DNA of 64,000 nucleotides from Siphonodentalium dalli (lineage: Eukaryota > Mollusca > Scaphopoda > Gadilida > Siphonodentaliidae), in contig CP136061.1 of the NCBI GenBank assembly GCA_032622095.1, positions 18,666,991 through 18,730,990 of the forward strand, given 5' to 3'. Under the pieces are notes generated by a model. It was not told where the DNA came from. It ran no database searches and was given only the letters and a program-made list of their open reading frames with translations. A program made the position numbers and the translations under genes. Shown piece by piece: positions 1-11,743 of this stretch (position 1 is the first letter of the stretch; the number at the start of each line of letters is the position of its first letter).

Positions 1-1795
1 CAACAAAGAATTTCTCTGGATCTATCTGGTGAAAAATATTAAATTCCACATATAATCTTGAAAATATTATTTTCTTGTGTTGTACCTTTCGGTTCCAAGA
101 ACTGCTAGAATAATTAATAATTTCACACTACACTCCAATCACCAAATAGCTTATTGCCATGTCAAGTTAGATTTTTAATTGCGTAATATAGCATTATATC
201 CCCATATATTGTAATGCAGAATAAAGCAGTCACAAATATTCCAGCCCAATGAAAACAATTGTTGATATGCAGTGTTGTCTACTCAAGCAGGGAGCAATCA
301 ACGGCACTTCGGACACCGTGTTAAGATATATGGTGGTCAGCTATAACTGGGTTATGACCCAGAACTGATCTCGGCCCAATTTTTCATTGATCAACAGGCA
401 TGGCATTAACATTCTCAAATGTAGAAAATTATTTATGGGTAGTTGCCTTTTTAATTGAAAATAATCATTAAATTTCACAAATCAAGAATAATTAAGTCTC
501 CTCTCATGATCATCAGATATAATATAATGGATATATGAACTACACCCTACAACTACATTCTATTTTACAGAATTTCTTGGTACCAGAAAATAGTGAAATA
601 TTTAATATTTGTCATGCCATAAATGTAAAGCAAATGAGGTTATAATATCCAATGGATCGATTGTTCTTAAATATTCTGCTTGTACCAAAAAATTTCACAA
701 ATAAATTCCTGAAAGATTTAGAGAAAGTCCATTTTGAAACACAAGGAATTTTTTACAAAATGTGCGTCTGACCCTTCAGAACGAAACTTTAAGGATAACG
801 TGACATTGAGTGAGCCATGGTGTGTTGTATGCGATCGAGACGTCGGTTGTATTCGAACTTGACGTTGCCTCGGGTCTTTATAGACGTTATCGTTGATATA
901 CCTGGTGCTTTTAAGATGATTTTTTTGCAAAACCCGCATGGACCAAATGAACTACTTAATGATAGAAATATATATGTCTGTCGGTTCGGATTTTTCTCTC
1001 AGACTACTGGTCCGATTTCAACCAAATTTGGTGTGGTGACTCGGGGTACACATGGGACGCAGGCTGCCAACTCGAAGGGAGCCTGTTTCACCTAGTTTAC
1101 ACATATTTCCCTGAACGCCCGATTAGACCCGGTTTGTCTGGACCGTCAATGTATAGGTTTAAACTCGAAGGTTTGGACAATATTAAACTAGAGATGACGA
1201 ATCCGACCAGGTGACTTGATAAATGTAGCAATGGGGCAGCGACTCATAAAGCCTCAAAATATATGTAGTAATTTCTCGCTTTTGTCACGTTCCTGTGGTG
1301 AAAATTGATAAACATTTGAATTACTTTTATGTCCGGCACGTGTGTGCATTGTAATTAGTTATCGGGGTGATGGAAAATTATCGCATCAGGGAGAAAATGA
1401 TCCCATGACTTTCAATTATGTAACTATTCCGTGTATTTATATGCGTATTTTGATCAGCTGAACGTGACAAAAGTTAGATATTAGTACGATTAATTTCAGG
1501 CTTAAATATCACAAAGTCATTTTGAGATAGCGTTTATTTGAAAATGCATCGAACACTCTGCCACATCAGACTCTGCAGAACCTGCTGAATTTAACCTGAA
1601 ACGAAAATGATTGTAGTCAGAATTATTAAAGCATCCTGCCATCCAGTCTAAGATAATCCAGACTATCAGACAACTACGTGTTCGATAGTCTGCTATATCA
1701 GGATAATCTTTGCGTTGTCGTCATTATATATAGGCTTTCCTCACAATATGACGTTACCGCCCACGTTTCGCATTAAAAACCCACGCGACTATTTT
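1..1795. other. unassigned AT-rich DNA
   Basis: No gene, RNA or repeat structure recognised. The open frame at 817-1095 shows no domain, hydrophobic segment or splice context and is probably fortuitous. Confidence 0.4.
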
Positions 1796-1935
1796 TTTTT
1801 ACCAGAGCGCACAAGTCATACTTCCGTTCTGGTTCTGTAAGCGGCTGGGTACCAGCTTACTAAAAAAAAGTTCAGCGTTCTATATATATATATAGCGCGG
1901 GTTTTTCCTGCAACAATGGCTGAGATCACAACCTA
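1796..1935 (+). repeat. diverged partial copy of interspersed repeat E
   Basis: The order AGTCATACTTCC, GGCTGGGTACCAG, GGGTTTTTCC and AATGGC is the same as in the better copy at 48,848 on the same strand and in the reverse-complement copy at 2,270-2,905. Only one end of the repeat is present here. Confidence 0.5.
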
Positions 1936-2269
1936 TCAAAATTGTTGAAAGTGGAATGTTTTGTCTGTTTTTTCACAAGTACTTGTCATTATTTCGGAAG
2001 TCCAAATCAGAAAGCTCCGTTGATAAACTTCTGCTGATTCATGATGACAGGTTCAGATATATATATTGAACATTTTACACGCGAGAAGAAGTATTTCGCG
2101 TGGGTTGGTGTATACAAATTAACCGGGAAACCGCGTCACACCATTGCGCGAAATAAATGCTTGCAATCTATCAGCGTCTTTCGATCATAAGGTACGGAAT
2201 GATAGAAACATTACTTGATATTTTGTGTGCTGACTACAGACAATTTGTTGTTCTGTTCGCTCGGTGTTT

Positions 2270-2905
2270 GTATACGACTATCAAGGAAGTCCACAAAATG
2301 TGAGTAAATTGTCGCCGATGGCAGCGGTCAAACTCCATGCAGGGTTTACCCCCCTTGACGACTCGGTAAGACCGCTGCTACCGGCGACATTTTACCCACA
2401 TTTGGTGGAATTCCGCGATATTAAAATATGTACTAAGCGAGCCGAGCAATATGCTGCTCTTGTTAAACACACAACATATCAAACAAAATGCGTGTAATTT
2501 CGTACCTTCAGTTTGATTTGGTTCTCCGATTATTTTATCAACACAAAAGTATAATGGAAATAATAAAGTAAAACGCACACGGGCGACAAAGTCACGACAA
2601 CACGCATGGCAAGTCAAACACGAGAGTTGTAATTTGCTGCAATTTTGATTCGTCCACAAAAGTATCGCTCTGATCCATCCTCCAATTTGCCATTGAGTTT
2701 TTAGTGGGGGAATTGTTCTCAAAGCACATATAAATTTGACTTTGGGGCGTTCGGTTTTCGCCATTTTGGCTGGAAACCCCCGCGCTAAATACAGAAACCA
2801 GACTAGCACCCAGCCGATGACAGAGTCAGAAAGGAAGTATGAATGGTGCGCCCTGGCAAATATTGGACAGTGATCTTATCGAGGCATTAAGGGGGGTAAA
2901 CCCTG
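2270..2905 (-). repeat. interspersed repeat E, minus-oriented copy
   Basis: Reverse complement of the repeat at 48,848-49,385. Shared landmarks are AGTCATACTTCCTTCTGACT at one end, a GGCTGG..CCAG block, CCAGCCAAAATGGCGAAAA, and TCCACCAAATGTGAGTAAA plus AACCCTGCATGGAATTTG at the other end. The sub-region 2,287-2,415 is itself a palindrome, because the end motif (TGTCGCCGxTxGCAGCGGTC) is present twice in opposite orientation. No transposase frame is visible. The superfamily is unknown. Confidence 0.6.
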
Positions 2906-2967
2906 CATGGAATTTGATGATTGACTTCGGTCGAGTCCTGTCGCGATATCTGTTCAATAGTCTGGTT

Positions 2968-3460
2968 TCACTCATACTGCCTGCTTTCCAGCAAGACTGT
3001 ACTGGATATATCGGACCCATGTGTTTCACTCATACTGCCTGCCTTCCAGCAAGACTGTACTGGATATATCGGACCCATGTGTTGGTGTTTAACACTCATA
3101 CTGCCTGCCTTCCAGCTAAGACTGTACTGGATATATCGGACCCATGTGTTGGTGTTTAACACTCATACTGCCTGCCTTCCAGCAAGACTGTTCTGGATAT
3201 ATCGGACCCATGTGTTTCACTCATACTGCCTGCCTTCCAGCAAGACTGTACTGGATATATCGGACCCATGTGTTTCACTCATACTGCCTGCCTTCCAGCA
3301 AGACTGTACTGGATATATCGGACCCATGTGTTTGTGTTTAACACTCATACTGCCTGCCTTCCAGCAAGACTGTACAGGATATATCCGACCCATGTGTTGG
3401 TGTTTCACTCATACTGCCTGCCTTCCAGCAAGACTGTACTGGATATATCGGACCCATATG
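2968..3460. repeat. tandem repeat, ~58-69 bp unit (array I)
   Basis: About eight units. Each contains TCACTCATACTGCCTGCC, TTCCAGCAAGACTG and TACTGGATATATCGGACCC. Unit length varies because some units carry an extra GGTGTTTAACA. The last part of the unit is shared with the adjoining 59-bp array. Open frames across it on both strands are by-products of the repeat. Confidence 0.9.
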
Positions 3461-4380
3461 TTGGTGTTTTAAGTATACTATCTTATTTATGATTGTACTG
3501 GATATATCGGACCCATATGTTGGTGTTTTAAGTATACTATCTTATTTATGATTGTACTGGATATATCGGACCCATGTGTTGATGTTTTAAGTATACTATC
3601 TTATTTATGATTGTACTGGATATATCGGACCCATGTGTTGATGTTTTAAGTATACTATCTTATTTATGATTGTACTGGATATATCGGACCCATATGTTGG
3701 TGTTTTAAGTATACTATCTTATTTATGATTGTACTGGATATATCGGACCCATGTGTTGATGTTTTAAGTATACTATCTTATTTATGATTGTACTGGATAT
3801 ATCGGACCCATGTGTTGATGTTTTAAGTATACTATCTTATTTATGATTGTACTGGATATATCGGACCCATGTGTTGATGTTTTAAGTATACTATCTTATT
3901 TATGATTGTACTGGATATATCGGACCCATATGTTGGTGTTTTAAGTATACTATCTTATTTATGATTGTACTGGATATATCGGACCCATGTGTTGATGTTT
4001 TAAGTATACTATCTTATTTATGATTGTACTGGATATATCGGACCCATGTGTTGGTGTTTTAAGTATACTATCTTATTTATGATTGTACTGGATATATCGG
4101 ACTCATATGTTGGTGTTTTAAGCATACTATCTTATTTATGATTGTACTGGATATATCGGACCCATATGTTGGTGTTTTAAGTATACTATCTTATTTATGA
4201 TTGTACTGGATATATCGGACCCATATGTTGGTGTTTTAAGTATACTATCTTATTTATGATTATACTGGATATATCGGACCCATATGTTGGTGTTTTAAGT
4301 ATACTATCTTATTTATGATTGTACTGGATATATCGGACCCATATGTTGGTGTTTTAAGTATACTATCTTATTTATGATTG
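3461..4380. repeat. tandem repeat, 59 bp unit (array II)
   Basis: About 16 units of exactly 59 bp: each 60-base step advances the phase by one. The unit joins TACTGGATATATCGGACCC (shared with array I) to TGTTTTAAGTATACTATC and TTATTTATGAT. Two main variants alternate irregularly: CATATGTTGG and CATGTGTTGA. The units are nearly identical, so expansion was recent. Confidence 0.92.
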
Positions 4381-4897
4381 AACTGGATGAATCGTTCTGT
4401 ACGTTATCGAAAAGTATGTTCCACTTTACGCGTTGTAGCATGTACTATATGTGCTGTTCCAAGTGGCCACACGTTCCTGTTGCAAATTGTTAACTGGATA
4501 TTTCATTGTCTATATCATTCTGTTAGCATAGAAGGTTTGTGGCTTTGTCGTAAATGCTTAATGTTGTTTTAAATTTAGAGATTACCTTTGTTGAATCTGC
4601 GGAAAACTCCAGTGAATCATTTATGGCCATTTGCATGCGCAAAACAATTCAATGATAGGATGATAGGAAATACGACTGTTTATTTTATAGATAACCAATT
4701 CTGGCCGCTCAAATTAGTCTTGAAATTATGACCTGGATATGGAGATTAACATAGCCGAAATCATGGTTTTTTATGTCTATACATTTTCGGTTCGGGAAAA
4801 AAAACGGAAAAACCATGCAGTCACTAATCACAATCTGTGTTGAAGGGGGAATCTTGGCCAGTCAGGTGCGAGGTTTCTGCGATCGATATACTCATCC
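4381..4897. other. unassigned sequence
   Basis: Follows directly on the 59-bp array. Nothing recognised; the short frames at 4,378-4,572 and 4,773-4,979 have no domain. Confidence 0.4.
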
Positions 4898-5390
4898 CTG
4901 GTCAAGCAAGTGGTCCTGCTTATCTGCTATGATGTTGGTGGTCCTGCATAGTACATATGGTGTTGGTATTGCAAACTGACGCCGTTACGTTACATTTATG
5001 TTTTCTAAAGTTTTCATTTTCGCGGTGTTTGGCTAATGCTAGCAATTCGAGAAAAAGCCAGTGTCTGTATGAAATATTCAAGAACATATATATATATTTT
5101 TGATAAATTTAAAAATGTCTGTGAAGGTGTTTGGAAAACGACATGAATAGCCATATTGATTATAGTCAATTTGCAACAACCGATACATCCAGTATTAACA
5201 TATTTCGCAATATATATGTTTTTGAATGTTTGATACACATTATGGCTTTTCCTGGATTTGTTCAGATTGTGCGAACATGAGCACTTTAGAAATAATAATG
5301 GTATTTTTTCTTAATAACATCAGTTTGCCCTAACAGCATCATAGCAATTCAGTATGACCCACCAGCGTATTAGCAGGACCACTTGACCAG
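4898..5390. mobile_element. non-autonomous TIR element, family N1 (copy 1)
   Basis: The left end CTGGTCAAGCAAGTGGTCCT matches the inverted right end (AGGACCACTTGACCAG, ending at 5,390), followed by the shared GATGCTG/CAGCATC motif. The ends are imperfect inverted repeats of about 50 bp around an AT-rich core with no transposase. A second copy is at 13,544-14,030, sharing internal phrases (GAATGTTTxATACA, CAGTGTCTG, TATAATCAA). Class II by structure; superfamily undetermined. Confidence 0.6.
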
Positions 5391-5690
5391 GTGTGATAAT
5401 GCAGCCAATCGAGATTCGGTTCGCTCTTTGTTCTTTGAAAATTTCCACTGGAGGAATGAATACTCGTAATAACGAAATCATGCTGATTCAGAAAGATTCA
5501 TATCACATGCTTACCTCATCGAGTTTTCCACAAAATCCTGAGTCAGGCATGACCATTGAACACTTCGTAACCTTGAGTGGGCCTGCAAAGATATAGTGCA
5601 CTCATAAATATGAATTCGTTTTCAAAGATATTTAACTGTTTAGTGTTTTCCTAAGTCGTGCGGTTCGTGAATCCCATGATGTCAATGTAT

Positions 5691-6150
5691 ATGTGACCCG
5701 CCATATCAAATCCAGTCGTAAGTCGGGATTTTTTTACCCTGTGCCAATGCATTCTCTTATATATGCGAGTCGACCATAGGTCGCCTCGCATATATAAGAG
5801 AATGCATTGGCCTAACAATTTTTTATCATTTTTTTTAAATAAATGTTTCTTACAATTTTTAGGACATAAAATAAAAAACATCCATTACCCTGCATGGAGC
5901 CCCACATATATATAGAAGCATATAGAAGAGTGTCATCTGCTCATGTTTGTCTGGGGTTCTGTATGGGTGAAATTATAAAATTGTTAAAGAATACAAGAAA
6001 AAATTATTAAAATTGTAAACAATTGTTAGGCCAATGCATTCTCTTATATATGCGAGGCGACCTATGGTCGACTCGCATATATAAGAGAATGCATTGGCAC
6101 AGGGTAAAAAAATCCCGACTTGCGACTGAATTTGATATGGCGGGTCACAT
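5691..6150. mobile_element. MITE with ATGTGACCCGCC termini and two 67-nt hairpins
   Basis: Long inverted repeats: 5,691 begins ATGTGACCCGCCATATCAAA and 6,150 ends with its near reverse complement. Each arm carries the 67-nt hairpin module (5,744-5,810 and 6,031-6,097) next to CCTGTG/CACAGG and AATTGTTAGG. The centre has no coding potential. A second copy of the centre, with hairpins, lies at 30,321-30,643. Confidence 0.75.
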
Positions 6151-6229
6151 ATGGGTGCCTTGTCTGGTATCAACTGTTTATGTGGCAATATAATATATGC
6201 TGAAATACGTCAGTATCCATAAATATCTA

Positions 6230-6440
6230 GATTGATGCCTTCACTCAAACGAAGTCCGTCCGTAACAACATTGAAGCTCTATATCTTGGTCGTCAGTCGG
6301 ATTTTAATGATATTCGGTATGTTGATGAAGCAGCATGGGGGAAAGAGTATTTACATACAGCAGGTTTCGTCCATTGAATTTTCCAGAGTTACGATCTTTA
6401 TTGTGCAATGGGACAAATTGATTCCACTCTTTGCATGACT
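6230..6440 (+). repeat. fragment of interspersed module family M
   Basis: Contains GGTATGTTGATGAAGCAGC, a GGGGGAAAG motif, CAGGTTTCGTCCATT and CCAGAGTTACG in the same order as modules at 56,950-57,190. The short open frame here is not a gene. Confidence 0.5.
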
Positions 6441-6675
6441 AAATCCTTCCGACTTGATAACTCAAACAAATATGAACCGATTTCAATAAATGTTGGTATT
6501 GGTGCAGGTTTTATCCAGTCATCACAGGCTAGATTGAGACGTTTTCGAATTAAGACAGATCAGAAAAATAATAAATCTCAGCGGAAAGCCACCATGGCGG
6601 GGATACTCGGTGTGTGCACTTGTTGTAATATATATTATCTTTCGCCTGGAAGTAAAACTGAGAGCAGAACACTCA

Positions 6676-7110
6676 GCTATAAGACAGGAACAAACATAAC
6701 AACGAGGCTATAAGACAGGGACAAACATAACAACGAGGCTATAAGACAGGGACAAACATAACAACGAGGCTATAAGACAGGGACAAACATAACAACGAGG
6801 CTATAAGACAGGGACAAACATAACAACGAGGCTATAAGACAGGGACAAACATAACAACGAGGCTATAAGACAGGGACAAACATAACAACGAGGCTATAAG
6901 ACAGGGACAAACATAACAACGAGGCTATAAGACAGGGACAAACATAACAACGAGGCTATAAGACAGGGACAAACATAACAACGAGGCTATAAGACAGGGA
7001 CAAACATAACAACGAGGCTATAAGACAGGGACAAACATAACAACGAGGCTATAAGACAGGGACAAACATAACAACGAGGCTATAAGACAGGACAAACATA
7101 ACAACGAGGC
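6676..7110. repeat. 31-bp tandem repeat, ~14 copies
   Basis: The unit is CTATAAGACAGGGACAAAC plus ATAACAACGAGG, 31 bp (two units advance the line phase by two bases). Copies are almost identical; only the first (AGGAAC for AGGGAC) and the last (one G lost) differ. That suggests very recent expansion. Confidence 0.95.
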
Positions 7111-7553
7111 TTTTTGTAACAACTCTCACTTTGAGTGCTGAATGGATTACCCCATTGGGTTATAAAAAATATTATTATCCATCCCTTAACTAACACTATT
7201 TCCGATTGGGCAAAAGCCGCCACGTGATAGTCCTGGAAAAAGTCATATTGGACTCCCGAAAGTCATATTGGACTCCCGACTGTACAATATCAGTTTTTAT
7301 TGGGACTCCGTGACGTCACGAATTAATTCTATTGCGAAATGTGATGCGCGCGCAACACTGATGGATTTTAGCAGACGTTTCACTTCCGCATTGAGTTTTT
7401 TTTCTCACTCCCGTGTTTACTTTTCCAAATCATGCTTTCTGATGATCAAAATACAGGCTTTTATAGAGAATTAAGTGCCGACAAATACCAAAAATAACCA
7501 CAAAAGTTTTATTCCCAAAATTTTGATACACATACAGATGGATAATAAAAATG
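7111..7553. other. unassigned; short AGTCATATTGGACTC duplication
   Basis: AAAGTCATATTGGACTCCCG occurs twice back to back at about 7,241-7,280, and AAAAGTCATATTGGACTC recurs in the loop of the palindrome at 7,554-7,722. The region is probably part of a decayed element. No gene seen. Confidence 0.4.
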
Positions 7554-7722
7554 TCATTATACAATGTTGTGTACAGTATGAGTTTTTCTTGTACTCGTCC
7601 AGGTTGTGGTGAAAAGTCATATTGGACTCGACACTGGCGTGTCTCGTCCAATGTGACATTTCACCACAACCTCGACTCATACAAGGAAAACACATACTGT
7701 ACACAACATTGTATAATAACTT
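7554..7722. repeat. long palindrome (MITE-like)
   Basis: The arm TTATACAATGTTGTGTACAG...GGTTGTGGTGAAA is followed by its inverted copy ending CTGTACACAACATTGTATAA. The centre holds GTCATATTGGACTC-type sequence on both sides. No terminal duplication was assigned. Confidence 0.7.
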
Positions 7723-8242
7723 TATAATATACCACTGCATTTTCTAAAACAATTCTAAGGAATTTTCAGATTATATAGGCAGACAACGGACATGGAAACC
7801 CCTTTGGGTTCAATGTAGGAATTCTCAACTAAGAAGTTAAACAAAGTTATTGCGGTCTATTGAACTCACTTAATGGACGGCCCTATAAAGAATCAATGGG
7901 AGTACATGTAGCTACCCAAAACGTGTTATATTTCAACATTTTGTTCAACGAAATTTGGTATCGAGAGTATGTCGGTCGGCTCGTTGAATATTTGCTAGGC
8001 CGCCAGATATTCCAGCCGGTGAAAAATAACAGATTTCAAAAATCGATATCTGATAACTGAGATTTAATGGGTGGGTTCCTCGACTCGAATCAATTATTTT
8101 TTTACCCCCGAACATAGTAATTTTGGAGCGTTAATTCGGATTATGTATCTTTACTGAAATACAGAATAACGCCTCTCTTTTCAGACAGGTGATATATAAT
8201 AGTGTTATGCTCGATGAAGGAACATTTGGAAGGCATACTAAC

Positions 8243-8336
8243 CTGTATATTCTGGAGTTCTGATACAAGGTCGTCCATTCGTCTTAAGAACAAGATAGTT
8301 ATCCTGGTATATAAGATCGATTTCGTCGTATGCCCC
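8243..8336 (-). CDS. Pif-like chitin-binding/LamG protein, exon 5
   Basis: This 94-bp exon sits between acceptor gatcttacag and donor GTTAGT. It starts in phase 0, matching the phase-0 end of the exon at 9,932-10,392, and ends in phase 1. The translation begins GAYDEIDLIYQDNYLVL and continues to a CIRTPEY segment. This resembles the late beta strands of a LamG-like fold, with a cysteine that could pair with one in the previous exon. Downstream exons, which must begin with two bases of a split codon, were not found between 8,242 and the left edge, so the C-terminus is unknown. Confidence 0.62.
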
Positions 8337-8475
8337 CTGTAAGATCAGAGAAGACATGCTTAAAGTATCATGATATATATCAGAGAGAACTATATAGCTT
8401 AGTTATGTACGTAACATTATGGGACTATACCAAGCCAGGCCATATCAATGAGAGAGCTCAAAGCGATTCAGACTT

Positions 8476-8611
8476 CAGTAATGCAATAATTAATCGACTC
8501 CTTTAACCACAGCAGAATTATGGGCAACAAGCCATATTTCCGACTAAATCCTGAAAAGTTACCCATAATTCTGCTGTGGTTAAAGGAGTCGATTAATTAG
8601 GGCATTACTGT
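8476..8611. mobile_element. TA-flanked palindromic MITE, family T (copy 1)
   Basis: CAGTAATGC...ATTAATCGACTCC and its inverted copy ending GCATTACTG enclose CCACAGCAGAATTATGGG and its complement. The centre is shorter than in the copy at 47,071. It lies inside the intron between exons 4 and 5 of the Pif-like gene. Confidence 0.75.
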
Positions 8612-9211
8612 ATTTGTCCACTTATGACCACATAAAGCATACTAACCTCTACGATTGAGGCCTTTAGATCATGTCATACTTTCAGATTTTTGTTTTTACT
8701 TTAAACATATTTTATTTGTTTATTATGCATGATACAAAAGGGATGGGGGACAAGTTACTTTGCCCCTCTCCCGATTTACAATAATTTTGTTCATACTCTT
8801 CACAAAATGGCATAGAAAAAGAAACAAATCATTATTTCGGTTATTGGTTAAACATATTTAAATTAACAGGGTTTGGTGTGGGAGGTGCCAACACCGGTTT
8901 CATGGCTAATTTGCTTAAGGTGGCTATTATCAAATACTTTCGTCTAGTCGCACTTATAAATCGATTGACTGCCTTAAAGAGAATTATATTTCTTCCAATC
9001 CAGTGTAGGGAATTCCGAAAAGTAAATCGTTTATATGTGTAATAATACTGAAAAAACTTGTTCAGAGGTTGGTACACAAGTCTTGAATACGCTAATAGAC
9101 CGATTTTTATCAAAATTGAAATTAAGGTAAAACTTTTGTTCAGGTTTATTATTTTCCCATTTAGCAATATGTAGAGAGATCTTTCGCTATTATAAATTAT
9201 ATAGTTAATAT

Positions 9212-9340
9212 AGAGATGATCTCCAACGAGTTATGTTGGGATATAAGATTTTATGAAACGAGTTTGATAAATTTGATTCACAACGAGTTATAAACGACAA
9301 ATTTACGAGTTATATCCCAACATAACGAGTTAAAGATCTT
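9212..9340. repeat. inverted repeat, TTATGTTGGGATATAA arms
   Basis: CGAGTTATGTTGGGATATAA on the left and TTATATCCCAACATAACGAG on the right are inverted copies with AACGAGTTAT motifs between. A small non-coding palindromic element, in the same intron as the copy of family T. Confidence 0.6.
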
Positions 9341-9931
9341 GTATATCACATGAATAAAACTGGCATATATGCCTTTTTAACAAATCAAAATCTTCAAATG
9401 AAGCTGAAAATTGCATGCTAAATGTACACATGCACGACGTATGCTGAGACGCTTCACAACTGTATACGATAGTATTGCACGCTCTGATCTGCGACGAAAA
9501 ATATAGTCCCCCAATTTGCCTCATTATTTTTTTGCCTATTTTCATTAGTGCAACGAAATTGGACAATAATTAAACTTTAGCCAACAAATCAATCGTTTTG
9601 CAATGCCTGGTAATGTTGTCAAGCGCGTTTTTCGAAATAGTATTATCCGCGCGTTCATTTTTTTGGCGCGATGCCAAGTATCCCGGGTAGCACGCGTCTA
9701 TTCGTCACTAGAGAGATATGAGGAAAACAATAATGGCTTTTTAAATGATATAATAGGGGTTTCATGTGATATAAGGAATATTCAACATGGAGTAGAAACA
9801 TGAGTGCACCCATAACTTTTTGCTCACATATTTTGTGACATCTAAACGATTGTTAAGATTTATTTCTAGGATTGAAAATCATATTAATGTAGTCGCTTTA
9901 TGACAGAAACAGTGGCTATATATATACTTAC

Positions 9932-10392
9932 GTCCCTCGATGCATGAAACGAGCATTCGGTTTTAACGAAAGATTTGCTGTGTGCCGTATCCAAAGCGAC
10001 CACCAGGCGGCGCTCTCTGGTTTTATAAGCGATGTAGATGGTTGGATTTTCCGCTGCGTTGCATCCATTCTGCATGAAAACTATTTCCCTGGAACTCATA
10101 TCCTCGCACAAACTGAACCGAAACTGCACCCGTATTACGCTTCCGAGGAAGTTCCCCACAAAGACCGGTAGAACTAGCGAAGAATCCTTGAATTGCGCAG
10201 CACCCCTTCCCACGGCTGATCTGTCCCTGGCTATGTTTATGTTGTCCTTGTTTTTCTGGGTTATCCAGACATTCTTCGTGTCCTCTTTAATTTGATCGTC
10301 GAATGAGAACTGGACTATAGTTGTGCATTCGTCCTTAGATTCTGATCTAGTTGGTTCTTTTGATATTCTAGTATCAGGGTTCCTATTTTCAA
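9932..10392 (-). CDS. Pif-like chitin-binding/LamG protein, exon 4 (LamG-like)
   Basis: This 461-bp exon has a clear acceptor (tgtttcag) and a consensus donor (GTAAGT). It begins with two bases completing the codon split after exon 3 and ends in phase 0. It encodes about 153 residues: a polar linker, then ECTTIVQFSFDDQIKED and a stretch including VIRVQFRFSLCED, REIVFMQNGCN, PTIYIAYKTRERRLVVALDT and ECSF. Alternating beta-strand-like segments with four cysteines fit a laminin-G/concanavalin-like domain, as in Pif, BMSP and LamG3 shell proteins. The assignment rests on pattern recognition, not on alignment. A TTAA-flanked MITE ends only about 38 bp upstream of the acceptor. Confidence 0.68.
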
Positions 10393-10434
10393 CTGAAACA
10401 AAGTTGTTTACAATTAATCTTTAACCCGTCCTAT

Positions 10435-10674
10435 ACTGAATGGAGTCTCCCACTCAGTGTTTACAGTGTATATTGGAATAGTATATTATTAATAGGCAGG
10501 GGTGGTTATGATATATAATTAGACAACAGGCAGACAAACGGGTAATACGGGAGCAGAATTATTCATTTTCAGTGGTGGGAAATGTTTAGATATGGTCGTT
10601 GTTTGTTGAACTTATTATCTGAATATTTCCTGAGGGTACTACTCACCAATGAGTATTTAGTATAAAAAAAAGGT
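10435..10674. mobile_element. TTAA-flanked MITE, family Q (copy 1)
   Basis: TTAA at 10,431-10,434 and 10,675-10,678 flank a 240-bp element that begins CCCGTCCTATACTGAATGGA. The copy at 18,497-18,732 is the same family in the opposite orientation (shared TATACTGAATGGA, GAAATATTCAGATAATAAG and TTCAACAAA on the appropriate strands). TTAA duplication suggests mobilisation by a piggyBac-type transposase. Non-coding. Confidence 0.6.
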
Positions 10675-11371
10675 TTAAGGAAATAATGAAGAGAAAATCA
10701 AACACATTTTCCATTCAAGTGTTCTTTGATATTAGTTGTGACTTGGTGGAAACGTTCGAGATTCTACACGGGAATTGACACCTTTCTCATAAATGTATAT
10801 AGTCGTAAATTTTCCGGCGGCCTTTCTCAGAAATGACAACTACGAGTCCGTTTGTGAAAAGTTAGTTCCCTGCAAACTTCTTGCCACTCGCAGTAAAGTG
10901 AAGTGATTCTGTGTGTCATAATTATTATGTCCTTAATTACGTTGTTATCAGATCATAGTCAGTGGTATAGGCTCCATGGTTGCATGCATCGCTCGATCTC
11001 GTGCCCGAGCTTAGCTTCTCGAAACCGTAATCGTAACTACGGATATGGTAAAACGAATAGAAGGAACACAAATTTTAGTGACGCTCGGTCCCCCATTTGC
11101 TGAATCATGCTCGCACAAATAATCCTTGTATCTCGTCAAACTATACGGATATTATATATTTATTATGCCTTGAAAGACAAAATTAAGCTATACCCAAATA
11201 TCAATTGTGTCAGTTTTATTCACAGAAAATTGTGTCAGTTGTCTTGAAATCGGGTTTTATAAAAATGTTGTTGTTGTAATTTTGGCCCGGAAGATATCTT
11301 TAAACATAGAATGCGACCTCTATACATTAGTATTCTTTCTGTTCGTTATTGTGGGTGTAATAAACTGTTAC

Positions 11372-11743
11372 CTCTTGGGCGTAATCTGTTCAGACTGGAA
11401 ATTTTTTCTTTCCGCGGTGCATTTGCGGGAGCGGAATTCTCTGGTGGCCAATCGCAGCCACAAACGTCTGGGTTCCAAATCAGTCCACTGGGCGCCGGCC
11501 AATCACAATTCAGATCCTCCCACTGGTATCCTACCCATCGTCTGTATTCTTTGGGACTATTTCCGGCGACGTATTCACATTTGTCGGTGGTGGGTATATC
11601 CGGTTGGGGATAGACGCATGCGCACATGTCCTGGTCCCAGATGAGCTGCGCCGGCGCACACTCCTGTTCATACCATAGTGGACCGACCTTCATCTTATAC
11701 TTGTGCTTGGTGTCCGGGTGGGGCACGTGTGATCCACGACAAT
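11372..11743 (-). CDS. Pif-like secreted chitin-binding protein, exon 3 (two chitin-binding repeats)
   Basis: The 372-bp exon lies between acceptor tttgtttacag and donor AG|GTAACA. It begins with two bases that complete codon G|AT (Asp) from exon 2 and ends one base into a codon completed by exon 4. It encodes two peritrophin-A/CBM14-like repeats: Cys-Arg-Gly ... WYEQECAPAQLIWDQDMCAC, then CEYVAG ... WVGYQWEDLNCDWP followed by GLIWNPDVCGCDWP. Each has the W-x-x-x-x-C, W-D/N-x-x-x-C-x-C pattern of chitin binding. Preceded by a signal peptide exon and followed by LamG-like exons, the protein should be extracellular and bind chitin, as Pif-type proteins do in shell matrix. Unlike Pif or BMSP, no VWA domain is visible. 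It could instead be another chitin-matrix protein of the same domain class. At least 338 residues are accounted for. Confidence 0.75.

Noticed and set aside
5744-5810. Intrinsic transcription terminator or tRNA/pre-miRNA gene call for the hairpin
   Set aside because: The genome is eukaryotic, there is no A/B box, and there is no expression evidence. Kept as a transposon module and reported as a finding.
8636-8670. Second donor-like GTTAGTATGC next to a possible exon in the Pif-like gene
   Set aside because: The same GTTAGTATGC follows exon 5, but no acceptor or LamG-like translation precedes this one.
8841-9167. 108-codon minus-strand frame
   Set aside because: No domain or splice fit with the surrounding Pif-like exons. 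It lies wholly within the exon 4-5 intron and is AT-rich.
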